64,000 nucleotides of DNA. It comes from Pseudovirgaria hyperparasitica. Lineage: Eukaryota; Ascomycota; Dothideomycetes; Acrospermales; Acrospermaceae. Shown here one piece after another: positions 52,248 through 63,500 of the stretch. How positions within the stretch are numbered: position 1 is the first letter of the stretch; each line of letters starts with the position of its first letter. Below the pieces are notes generated by a model that made no database searches, had not been told where the DNA came from, and worked only from the letters and a program-made list of their open reading frames with translations. The position numbers were made by a program, and so were the translations under genes. The stretch is from assembly GCF_010093815.1 (NCBI RefSeq), contig NW_022985549.1, positions 1,137,446 through 1,201,445 of the forward strand. The letters run 5' to 3'.

Positions 52248-53766
52248 TCAAAACCTGCTCGTGGCCGCTCTTGGTGGCGGTGCATACACCATCCTCTCCG
52301 GCGCCGTATACGCCTGTCCACTCGCTGGACCGGCGCGCATCCGCGTGCTCTCCTCTCTACTCCGTATCTCCCGCTCGTTTTGGACGACTGTACAACAGCA
52401 GCAACAGCAGGCTCGGATAATATCAGACGAGAGCGATCCTTTGAGCTTGTATAAGTGGCGGAGGCGTGTGCGTTGAAACATGGGAAAGAGGCCTGCGGAC
52501 ATTAGCGATTGCTTTGTTTTGAAGGAATTGATGGGAAGAGTGAAACGAAGAAAGGGGTAAATGAAAAGGCGACATACACCATAGCCCACAGCTCGCCGCC
52601 ATACAGCAACACTGCCCATTCACAGCACTCCAGCCCAGCATATCCGTGGGGTCCTTCTTTTCGCTCTTTAGGCTCATTCGATACGCCGTCTTGCCATAGA
52701 CAATACACGGACAAAAGAACCCCGTCATGCATGTTCCAACATCGCTTCCGCACCCACACAGACCATTCATCCACGTCGAGTCCTCGCCAGGCAGGTTGTG
52801 ATTCATGTTCGGATGCACAATTTGACCCGGCTTGTGTATATCGAGCTGGGCACCATTCGGGCCGACGAGGGCGTCAGGGGCGAAGATTGCCTGTGGAGGT
52901 AACGTAGGCGTCTGGGCTTGGTGAGGAGTCCATGTTCGAGCGGGTGAAAGAGGCGTGTCGTGTCGGTTCTTGATGTCGTCGTCGCGGTCCGATTTCATAG
53001 GTCGGGGCGAGAGCGGAGGCGATAATGGCGGAGGCGGCGATTTTGGTGTCTCCGGAGGGTATTGGGCTTGTTGGTGGGGAGTAGTAGTCCGTGACGGATA
53101 TTGATGCATAGGCAAAGCCGGCTGTTGGGTATGTTGATATGGAGTAGTCGTCCGGGAAGGGTGTTGTGGAGTCTGCGTTCGCGATGGGTATTGCTGCTGA
53201 GGCATCTGATGCTGCGGTAACTGTTGCTGCACAGGATGCTGTGCTTGTGGCAGAGCATAAAAGGCAGGATGTGTCTCTGTCGGAGGAGCAAAATTGTACG
53301 GAGAGACACGTCCTCCGCCTCCCATCTCTTTCTGTCGCGCTTCCTCCTGCTGTCGTTGCTCCAGTGTCATCGATCGAGGTAACTGATATCCATGTCGGTC
53401 GATTGGAGAGATAGGGGAGGCGTCAATCGGAGTTATTGGTGAGCCCAGAATGTTCGTCGGCGAGGCAGGTATAACAGACTCCGACGGCTGGAAGGCCTGC
53501 ATTTGATGGAAGGTCGCATTCTGAGCTTCAATCGGTGTCTGGACGTAGGAGAAACGATTCTCGTTGGACGGCCGTCGTGTACCATATGACGGCCTCCTCT
53601 GCTGTCGTGGTGGAGTCGCAGTCGCAGTTGCAGTCCTCTCTTGCTGGTCCACCTGTTGGAGTGGCTGTAGATCGACTGGCATTTGCCATGAGAAGCGTGC
53701 ATGCGATCTCGACTCATCCTGCACTTGCTGCACCCGACTGTTTTGGTAGCCTCCTCGTTGTGCCAT
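52248..53766 (-). CDS. PLAC8-family Cys-rich protein with disordered Pro/Gln N-terminus
   Basis: Exons 52578..53766 and 52248..52492; 477 aa. The donor GTATGTC at 52577 rejoins CGLWC to LFPMFQRTRLRHLYKLKGS. Using any other nearby donor loses the family sequence. The first 310 residues are Gln/Pro/Ser/Thr-rich with repeated PSRT(T/Q)TP motifs and a P-rich SPPPPLSPPLSPRP segment. The PLAC8 domain (about 345–450) has WMNGLCGCGSDVGTCMTGFFCPCIVYGKTAYRM, NGQCCCMAASCGL, and RACCCCCCTVV with six consecutive cysteines. PLAC8 proteins sit at membranes, and plant and fungal members affect cell size, metal handling or Ca2+ entry; the role here is unknown. Fungal homologues often have this long disordered leader. 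It stands between the pseudouridine synthase and the long secreted-protein gene, all on the minus strand. Confidence 0.9.
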
Positions 53767-54662
53767 ATTTCTGCGCGATCACTATTTAGACCTGTTCAAG
53801 CTTCGGAAATATAGGTGGCAAATGGCTCTGGCAGGCTGTTTGTGTATGTGTGTCAAGTCAACAGTATCTGATCACACATCACTCGTGCGACCAAGCCGCA
53901 AACCCCAGTCTCCTGATCTCTTTCCTGTCGCGACAACGTAACGGTAAGCGCGTACGGGGTACCTCGGTAGAAAGATGCGAATCGTAATTAGGACGAGCAC
54001 TCGAGAGCCAAGCGCGCAAGTGTGTTGATGTAGATGACGATGACGGCTTCACGTCGTGCTCGGGAAGAAGGCAAAGGACATGACGGGACTTTTGGCAGTG
54101 CCGTGCGACGACGACGACCCGGACATGTAGGCAAAGCGGCGCAGCATCATTGGCGTCGATGCATATGCATCAATCAGATCACAGGGAAGTGTCGGCACCA
54201 TTAGACGCGTGAGGAGATGGTAAGTGGAGAGGCGCTGGAGAGCTTGCGCAGTGATTTGAGTGTGATAGCGCAACGATCCCACGCCGAGACAAAGGCCCGA
54301 GCTGTGATTGGTGGAGCGGGTGTCTCTATTGTGGCTTCTAGCAACAGTAGTACATACTCGACCATCCCTGGTAGTCTGGTACGGCGCTTAAGACTCTCGT
54401 CAACTGGCCAACAACCGCTCACTTGCATATATATACACTTCGGCCACTTACACAGCCTTTTACCCTGAAACCCACTCCCATGGGTGTCTCGAGCCGTCAT
54501 CACCTGCAACACAGACGGCATGCTGCATACACAGCCTGCGTAGACAATGCATCCTACATACTGAACCCTCTTCCTACGCCACCACACCGTCCATTTATAT
54601 CACTCCATCTCTGCAGCTTCCGCCCTTTCTGTCCATCTCTCTCATCTATCGGGCCGAGTCGA
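53767..54662. promoter_or_regulatory. PLAC8 promoter; 3' flank of secreted-protein gene
   Basis: About 900 bases with no supportable gene. 54,410–54,440 contains a CATATATATACAC motif. Frames covering 54,200–54,590 are not protein-like. Confidence 0.5.
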
Positions 54663-57600
54663 CTAGAGCTCGTCTGGATTCATACCAGGGGGAATATGCA
54701 GGCCGGCCGTTGCCATCTCTTGCAGAAACGTCGACGTAGGATCCGACGATGAGAAGCTGGGGGCTACCAACTTCGCTGCATGTATCATCCCTGTGATGGC
54801 TTTGATGTTACCTTTCAGAATATGTCTCTGAAGCCATGTACGATGCGCCTTGGCCAGAGTCTCCGCGTCTTTGTATTTGCCCATAAGCTCGAGTTTGGCC
54901 TGTGGTAAGTTGCTGACCATGTCTCGCAACGTCTTTTCAATACTATCGGCTGTTGCTTTCATCTTGGTCCTTTGCGAGTCGTCTGCCATGTACTCCTGGA
55001 CGCGACCGAGGTTGGCAATGGCGCCCAGCTTCCATTCAGGTGGGTATTTGACTGTGTCTCTACTTGTCAACTTCCTATCTGCAATGATGCCTTTAGACAG
55101 GTCGTCGTTGAATACCTGCAGATCATAGTTAGTGACTGCCGATAGATCAGTATATGGTGATCGTTACCAAGGCCTTTGCTCCATTAAGTGTGTTCGTTAG
55201 CATCACCATGAAGTCTGCATTCGTCTCGGTGCCAATACTAGACATCAACGCCTGCGCCCAATTGGCAGATTGAAACGGTGCGGTCGGCGTAACGTCAAAG
55301 AACACGTCCTGTATGTCTGTACATGTCATTACGTCTTGGAGACTGGTGATAAACTCTCTCAGCCAGTTTCCCTCATAGATATGCTCCGTGTTGAACATTT
55401 CGGCAGCTCCAGGGTCCTTAGGAGGAGCCACCATAGCATGTGCGACCTTATAATCGGTGCAGTCATCCGTGGCTTTGGCAGAAAACCACTCAGTAATGCT
55501 TGGATTGGCTTGTGCACGAATCACCGAAGGCGCGTAATACTTGTCCAAGGTCATCGTTCTAGTAGCAGCAACGTCAGCAGAGCATTTTATCTCGTATTCT
55601 CGACCGCCAGCCCGCTTCCAGTACAGCTCTCGTTTCTCAGGTATGTTGGAACTCAAGTCTCCAGTGGCGTCCATAGGATCCACTTCGATACACGTTGCAC
55701 ATCCCGTAACAGGACATGCATCTGGTGAAGAGGTAGTCGTAACTGTCTGTAACGTCGATGTTCTGCTCGGAAGACTTGCAGATGGCGTAATTATGCTTGT
55801 GAGAAATTCCGAAGACCTGTCAGACGTTGGAATAGTCATCGAGGGTTCACTCGAGGAAGATGTAAGAGGGATGTTGCTCTGAGAGCCAACACTGCTCATT
55901 GGAAAGCTCGACATGATTGACGAGGTGTCGTGGAGTGTAACAGATCTAGACCCTGTTTCTATTGTCGAGGAAGCTAATGATGAGTCTGTCTTTGGAGTTA
56001 TTCGAGGGTCGGTCGAAGAGGTAAGCCTACGACTGATCGGAGACTCTTCTATATTTGAAGCAGTGTCTGACATCAAAGTCATATCTGATTTCGTGATAAC
56101 ATCCCTATCAGACGATACTCTCGTCTGACTAGGACTCAGACCACTCGAGCTTCTAGATAGAGAAGAGCTTTCCGGTATGGTCTTGGTAGGCCTCGATGTC
56201 TTCGAAGTCTGATGTCGCGAACTCGGTTCAAGCACCGTCAAGACTTTCGGTGGCAACGTAGTCGTATGATGCCTCGTTGGTCTTGCGGTTGGACTGGGAG
56301 TCTTCGCCTTTGATTTTGTCTTCGTCTTCTTCGGTCGCGACGCACCTCCGCCTCCGTCTCCGCCTTCCACAGCATTGTGGGGACCAAAGGCGATACAGTT
56401 GGAGGGCAGAGGCCAACTTTGCTGGAAGAGACTTTGCTCCCAGAACGGATCAGCTTCATTTCCTGATGTTGCAGCCTGTATCGAAAGATCTACGCCAACT
56501 TGTGCGTCTACATCGACGCCCAGCGTTTGGTCTCCTCCACATACACCGGCGGTGGAGATCATAGCGGCAAAATCGGCTTCGATGTAGGGCATCTTCATTT
56601 CAAGGGAGACCTCAAAGCCTTTACCGAGTGCTGATGCGCTGAGCTCGACTCCGACTTGTGCATAAACTTCGCTGGACCCTTCAACTTTTGCATCGGTCGT
56701 GAGTGGGATCGGTTTTAGAACAGGGTTCCAGCCGGAGAACTGGTTCTTGTTTGAGTTCACGAGATCTACTTTCACGACGGCAGCATTTGAAAGGTCTAGG
56801 CGTGCTCCGAGTGACGCCTGTGCGGAGCCAGTCCATTCCCCAAGCTCAAATCCGACGTCCTGGGATGTATGTTAGGCCTCTTACTCCGAATAGAGAATGA
56901 AAGAATGAACTAACCACGTCTAAGAAGGCACCAACTTTCAAGATCTTTGCGATCGAGAACCCTTGGATTGGAATGGAGACTAGGTTCTTCTGCCAGCTGT
57001 AAGGTTGGCCCAGGGTCCCTTGCGCGGAGAGCCCGAGTTCAAGGAACGCTGCGACGTCCCTTGGCTGGAGAGTCATCGATGCAGATTGAAGTTTGAACCA
57101 ACTAACATCCACATCGAAGTCTACATCTAGACTTCCTGTTGTACCACAATTCGAACAATCGACTGCAAGATCTATTCCTGATATGGTTGTACTGAACAAT
57201 TGACGGCTAAAATCCGACCTCAGTCCAATCTCCAGGTCTGGTTCATCTCTGATGTCAAGGCGATGATCTTCCAGGGGTTTGTGTCCAACACTGAGAGAAT
57301 AGGTACTGGCTATCTCCTCCCAGCCCCTTTGCTCCGCCGTCATGAAAATCTTGAAGTTCTTGTAGTCGAAATGGACTTCGGACACCACCCAAGGTTGCCT
57401 CTGCTCTTCTGGCGCGCATCTTTTGTCATCAGCAATGATCACAAATTGACGCTCTTTGAAGTCATTAACCCATTCCCAAGCTTTCGTAGCGTAGGCGAAT
57501 GTCGAATTATCGTAGAATGTAAGAGACATGCTCTTGTCGCAGTCCACCGACTTGAGCAAACTCCGAAAACGTTCCATCGATAAAACAAACTCGAATTCCT

Positions 57601-57908
57601 CTGGGAAGTATAGCGTTAGGTTCGCGAAGACAAAGCTCTGGGCACCTGGAGAAGGTCAGAATATATCATGTCTATCCACAATTCGACTGGCCATTAGCGC
57701 CCCAGAAGAAGTTCTCCTGATTGCGTAGATCAAGATCCGTAGTCTCGCCATCATACTTCCTCTTCCTATTGATAGGCAGAGGTGGTCGCCCCGTAATATC
57801 ATGAACAGTGATGGGTTGAAGTTGAACTGGCTCGGTCGCCGAGAGATCAGTAACGAGCGACAAGACGGAAAGCACTAGACTCAGTATGAGCGAACGAGAT
57901 AGCATCAT
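54663..57908 (-). CDS. Long secreted Ser/Thr-rich protein, uncharacterised fungal family
   Basis: Exons: about 57680..57908, 56915..57645, 55168..56859, 54663..55115; about 1,034 aa. Residues 1–24 form a signal peptide (MMLSRSLILSLVLSVLSLVTDLSA). The mature N-terminal part (about 80–200: NLTLYFPEEFEFVLSMERF … YNFKIFMTAEQRGWEE) and a beta-rich part with CSNCGTTGSLDVDFDVDVSWF and repeated VxAQVGVELS strands (about 215–480) recall the paired uncharacterised fungal domains I remember as DUF7029/DUF7223. That assignment is from memory and needs an HMM search. A lysine-rich turn leads into about 200 residues of Ser/Thr/Pro (likely O-glycosylated). A Cys-containing block and a C-terminal globular region follow (KYYAPSVIRAQANPSITEWF to the stop). 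The first junction is uncertain: the only consistent GT–AG intron is 34 nt. The remaining junctions are clear. A cell-surface role is inferred. Confidence 0.75.
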
Positions 57909-59048
57909 GGCAGTATATGATTACACCATTAAATGTCGGCAAGGCGAAGAGGCGATGGGCCTACCTGTATGTATATTGAGCAGAATATCATCGAGTGTAT
58001 AATGATATGAGAAGGCATACGGAAATTCGCATGGCATCAACATGGCTGTTGTACGGATACGCTGGTACCTTGCAGCAAGCATATTTTAAGCCTGCTGCTT
58101 ATGTTGGCGCTCGTATTCTTCTACCGGGCCTGCTACTTCTATTAGCACCCGTATTCATGTTGTTCCTCGTAAGAAGATGCATTTCCCTTCGGAGATTCTT
58201 GCTTGATGCAAGTTATCCAGCTTGAAAGCATATCTCAACCCTACAGGGTATTGCAGGAAAATGATAAGTCAGGTTCACAATCACGAACGACTGTAACCTC
58301 CTTCTCATACGTCGATACGAAGCTCCTTCAAATGGCTGTAGCAGCTGTGGCCTTAGTCTGACAGGGCCATGGTGTGCAATAATGCAAGGCTATCATGCTC
58401 AGCTGAAAATCTGAAACTGCCTATTCGCTAAGGACAAGCAACTACGACGCTGCAGTCAACCCCGCCACCACCATGTATAAATATATCAGAAATGAATTCC
58501 TTGTATTGTGACGGAAAGTCCCGCATGTCAGCGCGGAAAATGTCCCCCTAACTTCAATAGTCTCCATGTCAGGTACGCGAGTGATACTTCTCAGAGCAAA
58601 GTCGAAATGAACTTTGCGTGTAACGGTGATTCGAAGTTGCCCCGTACCTTCGTGATGAAGCCAACGGAGCACTTGGAGCATGTTAGATGTTCCTCAAACA
58701 GTCAAGGTGCACATTCGAGACTAAAGACAGGTGATGCGATGAATCTGTACATCGACGAAATGCAGCGCTTGCGATGGAATTGGCTCGCACAGGGGTATGC
58801 GTTCGGTTTCATAGTATACAGTTGTAATTTGTGAACATGCCTACAGATGCTGCATATTGTAATTGACGCAGGAAATTCTACACTGTCTAAGGGAATTTAA
58901 CGTTGATTTATTCCTGTTTGAAGTTAGCTTGTGCTGCCTCATGAAGACAAGCTACTGACCTGCCCCCGCTCTGGGTCGACTGGACCTGTAATATGACCGT
59001 CAGCAAGCTTTAGGTATGTTCCCTGAGTTCCCTTTTTACCTGACTTTT
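57909..59048. promoter_or_regulatory. Promoter of secreted-protein gene; 3' flank of mitochondrial-protein gene
   Basis: 1.14 kb between two minus-strand genes. Two short plus-strand frames (57,995–58,225 with a hydrophobic stretch; 58,508–58,834) exist but show no family signature, so I do not call them genes. Confidence 0.5.
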
Positions 59049-59874
59049 CTATCTTGCTGGTCTTGCGGGATCAACAGTACCTTGTGTTTTCGCAGTCTCA
59101 GGGGAGCCTTCGGACTTCGTGCTTGATTTCCCACCTTCCGTTGGGTCGGTGCTGTGCTTGGTGTCCGTGTTGGATAGACCTTGCTGTTTGCCCGACATAG
59201 ATTTGGACTCTGCAGAATCGTTCTTCGCATCAAGCTTCTTGACAGGTTTCGCACTGGTATCGCCCCTTTCGGTGCCTTTGAGCCTACCAGAGTCTGATTC
59301 ACCCTTCGAGTCCTCGTCTTTGTTGTCACCTTCATCATCCCCGCCATCTTGCTTCTTGTCGTCGCCATCTTGTTTTTCTTCATCTTCCTTTTCCTCGCCA
59401 TCATTCTCGTCCTTGGACTCCTCATCACTTGATTCGTCTTCCCCTTCATCCTCTTTGTCATTGTGATCGGCATGAGAGCCGTGGTCAGCGTGGTGGTCTT
59501 CCTCTTGGCTAAGGATCCAAAATATAGCGGGTACAGTTATACCAATCGATCCGATAGCCCTGTGACGTATATGGTGAGTTTATTCGTCCTATACAGATCA
59601 AACACCGCGCAAAACTGGCGCGGTACAATAAGATTGAAAGGGTCGCCGATGCTATATTGAGCGATGCATGTTGTGGCCGATGGGATTTAACATACCAGGG
59701 AATATCACCACGATATTTACCGAGACCGCCAGATGTGGAAGCATAGCCTCGTCGTGACTGCTGCTGACCGAATCGTTGCCATGACTGCGAATAGGAGCAG
59801 CGAAAAGACTTGGTTGTGCTGGCGAGACCAGATCGCAGAGGCGATCGGAAGGCCATGGATCTAGGGACAGGCAT
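59049..59874 (-). CDS. Predicted mitochondrial acidic single-helix protein
   Basis: Exons 59696..59874 and 59049..59559; 229 aa. The junction makes DIPWAIGSIGITVPAIFWILSQEED. Residues 1–50 are rich in Arg and Ser, without acidic residues, and end in RRGYASTSGG, a typical mitochondrial presequence. Residues 61–77 form one hydrophobic helix, and the rest is a very acidic Asp/Glu/Lys repeat region followed by a conserved-looking tail (MSGKQQGLSNTDTKHSTDP … GSPETAKTQGTVDP). I have the impression that this tail recurs in fungal mitochondrial proteins of unknown function, which I cannot verify here. It would sit in the inner membrane with the acidic part on one side. No enzyme motif. It shares the upstream region 59875–60536 with CAND1, transcribed divergently. 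Confidence 0.8.
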
Positions 59875-60536
59875 GATTGGGCTTTGGCAAATTCAATTGG
59901 CGAATTGACGGGCTACCGAAAAGCTTTGCAAGATAGCAATGCGATGGCAAGGCTGTGAATGAGGATGCTGTAGAGGACGTCGGACAAGGTGAAGCTCCCA
60001 CTAATTAGCAGCTTGCTAGGCAAAGCTCGGTTGGTGAGATGATGCACGCGCCACACACGCCACATACGCCACATCTAAACTACACCTAGGTAGGTAATTC
60101 CAATGAGCTTTTGGGGCAGAATCACGTGCTTCTTCTGATGTCAGGAAGCAGTTCAGGCTTCAAATGGAAATTCCAAGTGTCTTCTGCACAGCTTCCAATT
60201 GTCTGCTGCATGAGGACCAGGAGAACCTGGCACGATCTATAATAATACTATATCACTTATTCTAGTCCCCCCCTTGTTCTCCCTTCCAGCGTGGTAGCCT
60301 TGGTAGCACCAAATAACTCATTACACTGCCTGGTCCACTCTCCGTACTTTGTCTGTACCCCGCCGCATTCTTAGGCAACGCGTCTACGACCACCACAGGA
60401 TTGTGTTTCGTGTTTGGCACCTAATGTATTTCCACACTAACATCCGTGAAGGGCAAACACTCGTCTTTTCTCTCTGAACCTCAGACTGCTATCATCTCCG
60501 AACTGCCTATTCCATTATCTCTTTCCATACTCAAAC
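59875..60536. promoter_or_regulatory. Divergent promoter, mitochondrial protein (-) and CAND1 (+)
   Basis: 662 bases between two start codons facing apart. A short tandem of about ten bases (ACGCCACA(C/T)) repeats three times at 60044–60074, and C/T-rich sequence fills the CAND1 side (60,260–60,530). Confidence 0.6.
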
Positions 60537-63500
60537 ATGGCGTCCGCTGCCATTCCACTGAACCCTCAAGCAAGCAATGTGGGCCACCTCCTGCCAAAGC
60601 TTTACGATGCAGACTCCGACCTAAGATATATGGCCTTGAACGACCTGTTGCAGATGTTCAACCTCGCTCACCCGAATTTTCTCTCCTCCGACTATAGTAT
60701 CTGTGCGAAGACGGTTGATGGCTTGCTCCACACCCTGAACGATACGAATGGCGAAGTCCAGAACATGGCTATAAAATGCTTAGGGCCTTTTGTAAACAAA
60801 TGTCCAGAATCTATACTATGTCCGTTACTAGACAAAGTCTCGCAGATCGAAACAGGAAACATTGTGGACAGCTCTATACCAGCACTGGCACTACGCGAGA
60901 TTGTTGTCTCTTTTCCACGGCCCTCGCCCGGTGTACCACGGAAGAAACAGGTTCAAGATGCATACGCTGCCATCAGTAAAGCTCTAATTCCTCGACTTGT
61001 CGGCCACAATGTCATGCCTTCTCAAAAGACACCAGCTACATCACCTCCGTCCATGTTACAAGCCGACGTTGACGCAGGCACCGATACCAACGCCATAGAC
61101 GCCCTTACTGAGGTTGCACGTTGTTTTGGTAGCATGCTACATGAAAGAGAAATAGAAGCCCTTCTAAAGACAACTTTCGATATACTACAAGCGGAGAAAG
61201 CGAATTCTGTGTTGAAGAAGAAGAGCGTGGTTGCAATTTCAGCCCTGGCGCCGCACTTCTCCGATCTACTGTTAAGCTCGTTCATTTCGCAGCTAATCGA
61301 AAATCTGGGAGATCCGCATCTCACGCATGGAAAGAAGAGATTGTACATCACAATCCTCGGATCCATGTCACGGTCAATCCCAAAGAAGTTCGGCCCATAT
61401 CTCAAGACGTTAGCACCTTTTGTTCTCAGCGCTTTAAGCCAAGAAGATCTTGATGAGGATATGGGTTCCGATGAGGATGAATCCCGCGATCCTGAGGTAG
61501 ATGAGGTGCGCGAGGCTGCTCTGACAGCTATAGACGGCTTCCTTGCGTCATGCTCTCAGGACATGTACATGTACACACCCGAAGTCGTCTCTGCGGCGAT
61601 TCGGTTCCTCAAATACGATCCTAATGTTCGAGACGATGAAGACGATGATGATGACGAAGACGAGATGGACCCGAACGACGATTTTGAAGACGATGATTTT
61701 GAGGAAGATGCTGGTCAAGATGACGAAGATGACAGCAGTTGGAAAGTGCGCAGATGTGCTGCGAAAGCCCTTCATACGCTTATAGCGACCAGGAGTGGTG
61801 ATCTGATACCTGATGGTACTCTATATCAGTCTGTTGCTCCTTCACTCATAGGCCGATTCAAAGAGAAGGAAGAGAGCGTTCGTCTTGAGGTATTGAGCAG
61901 TCTGTCAACGTTAGTCCGTAATACCGGCGACGGCTCTGCATCTGCATATCACCTGCAAGCAAATGGAGCTCATACAGCTATGGGTCCTCCACCAACCCGT
62001 AAGCGAAGGAGAGGTGGCAGCGATGCAAGTATGGTGGATTCTCAAACCTTGAAATCAGTGTCTGCTGGTTATGACTCTCCCGCTCCAGCTTCGCCACCGA
62101 CTGGGCCTCGGGCAAACCTAGCCTCAATTAGTCCAGACATCGTGCGTGGCTTAGATCCGCTTCTGAAGACTGGTCCCGTTCCTACTAAGCAGGCATCGAT
62201 CATTCTCCTGAGGGACATCGTTCTTACACAGCATGGAGGTCTGAGTGGTTTCCTAGACCAGATTATGGGACCCATTATCGATGCGATCAGAACATCTGGA
62301 ACTCATGCCACCGCAACGTCTGGATTTTCTTCGTCCGTAACAGCTAATAGTCTGAGGATGGAATCTTTACGACTGCTGGGATCCATCGCAGATCTACATT
62401 CGTCCAAAGGCCTACAGCCCTTCCTTGCCAAAGTTGTACCAGTACTTATTGTAGCCGCACAGGACAAATACAGCAAAGTCGCAGTCGAAGCACTCATTAG
62501 TGTCGAACAGGTGATTAAGGCGCTCACCCCTCCCAGAGCAGCCTCTCAGGAGCAACAAAATCGGGTCTATTTGGAACAACTATATGATCTCCTAGCACAT
62601 CGAATCTCTTCGAAAGATGTCGACACAGAGGTTCGCCGAAAGGCTGTTCATGTGCTAGGTCTCTTGATTGGTAGAACCTCGGGTACTCCTGACCTTCTTT
62701 CTCCTAGTAAGAGGCAAGAGGGCTTGGACGCACTCCTTGTCCGTCTCAAAAACGAGCTCACACGGCTGGCAACCGTCAGGGCAGTCGACGTGATCGCAGC
62801 CCATACCCAAAGCACTCATGATCTAAGTTCGCCTTGGGTCAGAGAGGTGACGACAGAGCTAGGCGCGCAGTTACGCAAGTCAAGCAGATCCCTCAGAGGG
62901 GCAAGCCTGTCTGCTTTGAAGACTTTGACCTTATCATCCCCATGCCGAGAGCTTTTGGATGCTCCCACAATTAAGGCAGTAATCGAGATGCTGCTACCGA
63001 TCCTATCAGGCGAAGACCTACATATGCTTGGTCCAGCCCTAGTGATTCTGGCAACATTCATCAAGGACAATGGTAAGAAATATGCCACACCTGACTTTAA
63101 CAGTGCAGTGTGCAATGTTACCACTTTTACGGTGACGGGATTAGCGTTGGAAGCATACCTTGCGCTCGTCCGTGCTATTGGTGAACAGGGCGCTGGCAAA
63201 GATTTGATGCAAAAGTTCCTCAGCATAGGGGTTAGCGGAGCGCCAGACATTACTGGTAGATCTATTGGCACATTGCTGGTATATGGTAGTCAAGTGGACT
63301 TGGGTGTCAAGCTGGAGCAGTTTCCCCAAGAGCTCAAATTTCCAGAAGATCGCCGTCAATGCCTCGCCGTAACTGTGCTCGGAGAAGTCGGGTTCCAAAT
63401 GGGCACAAACTCGCCTCTACCACCAAGCCAATTCATTGAATGTTTTCAAGCGCGTTCTGATAAGCTACCCTTAGCTGCGGCTATCGCAATGGGACGAGCT

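Noticed and set aside
57995-58834. Two small plus-strand frames with a hydrophobic stretch as possible small secreted or membrane proteins
   Set aside because: No recognisable signal-peptide architecture with Cys pattern, no family match, and they lie in the promoter of the neighbouring gene.
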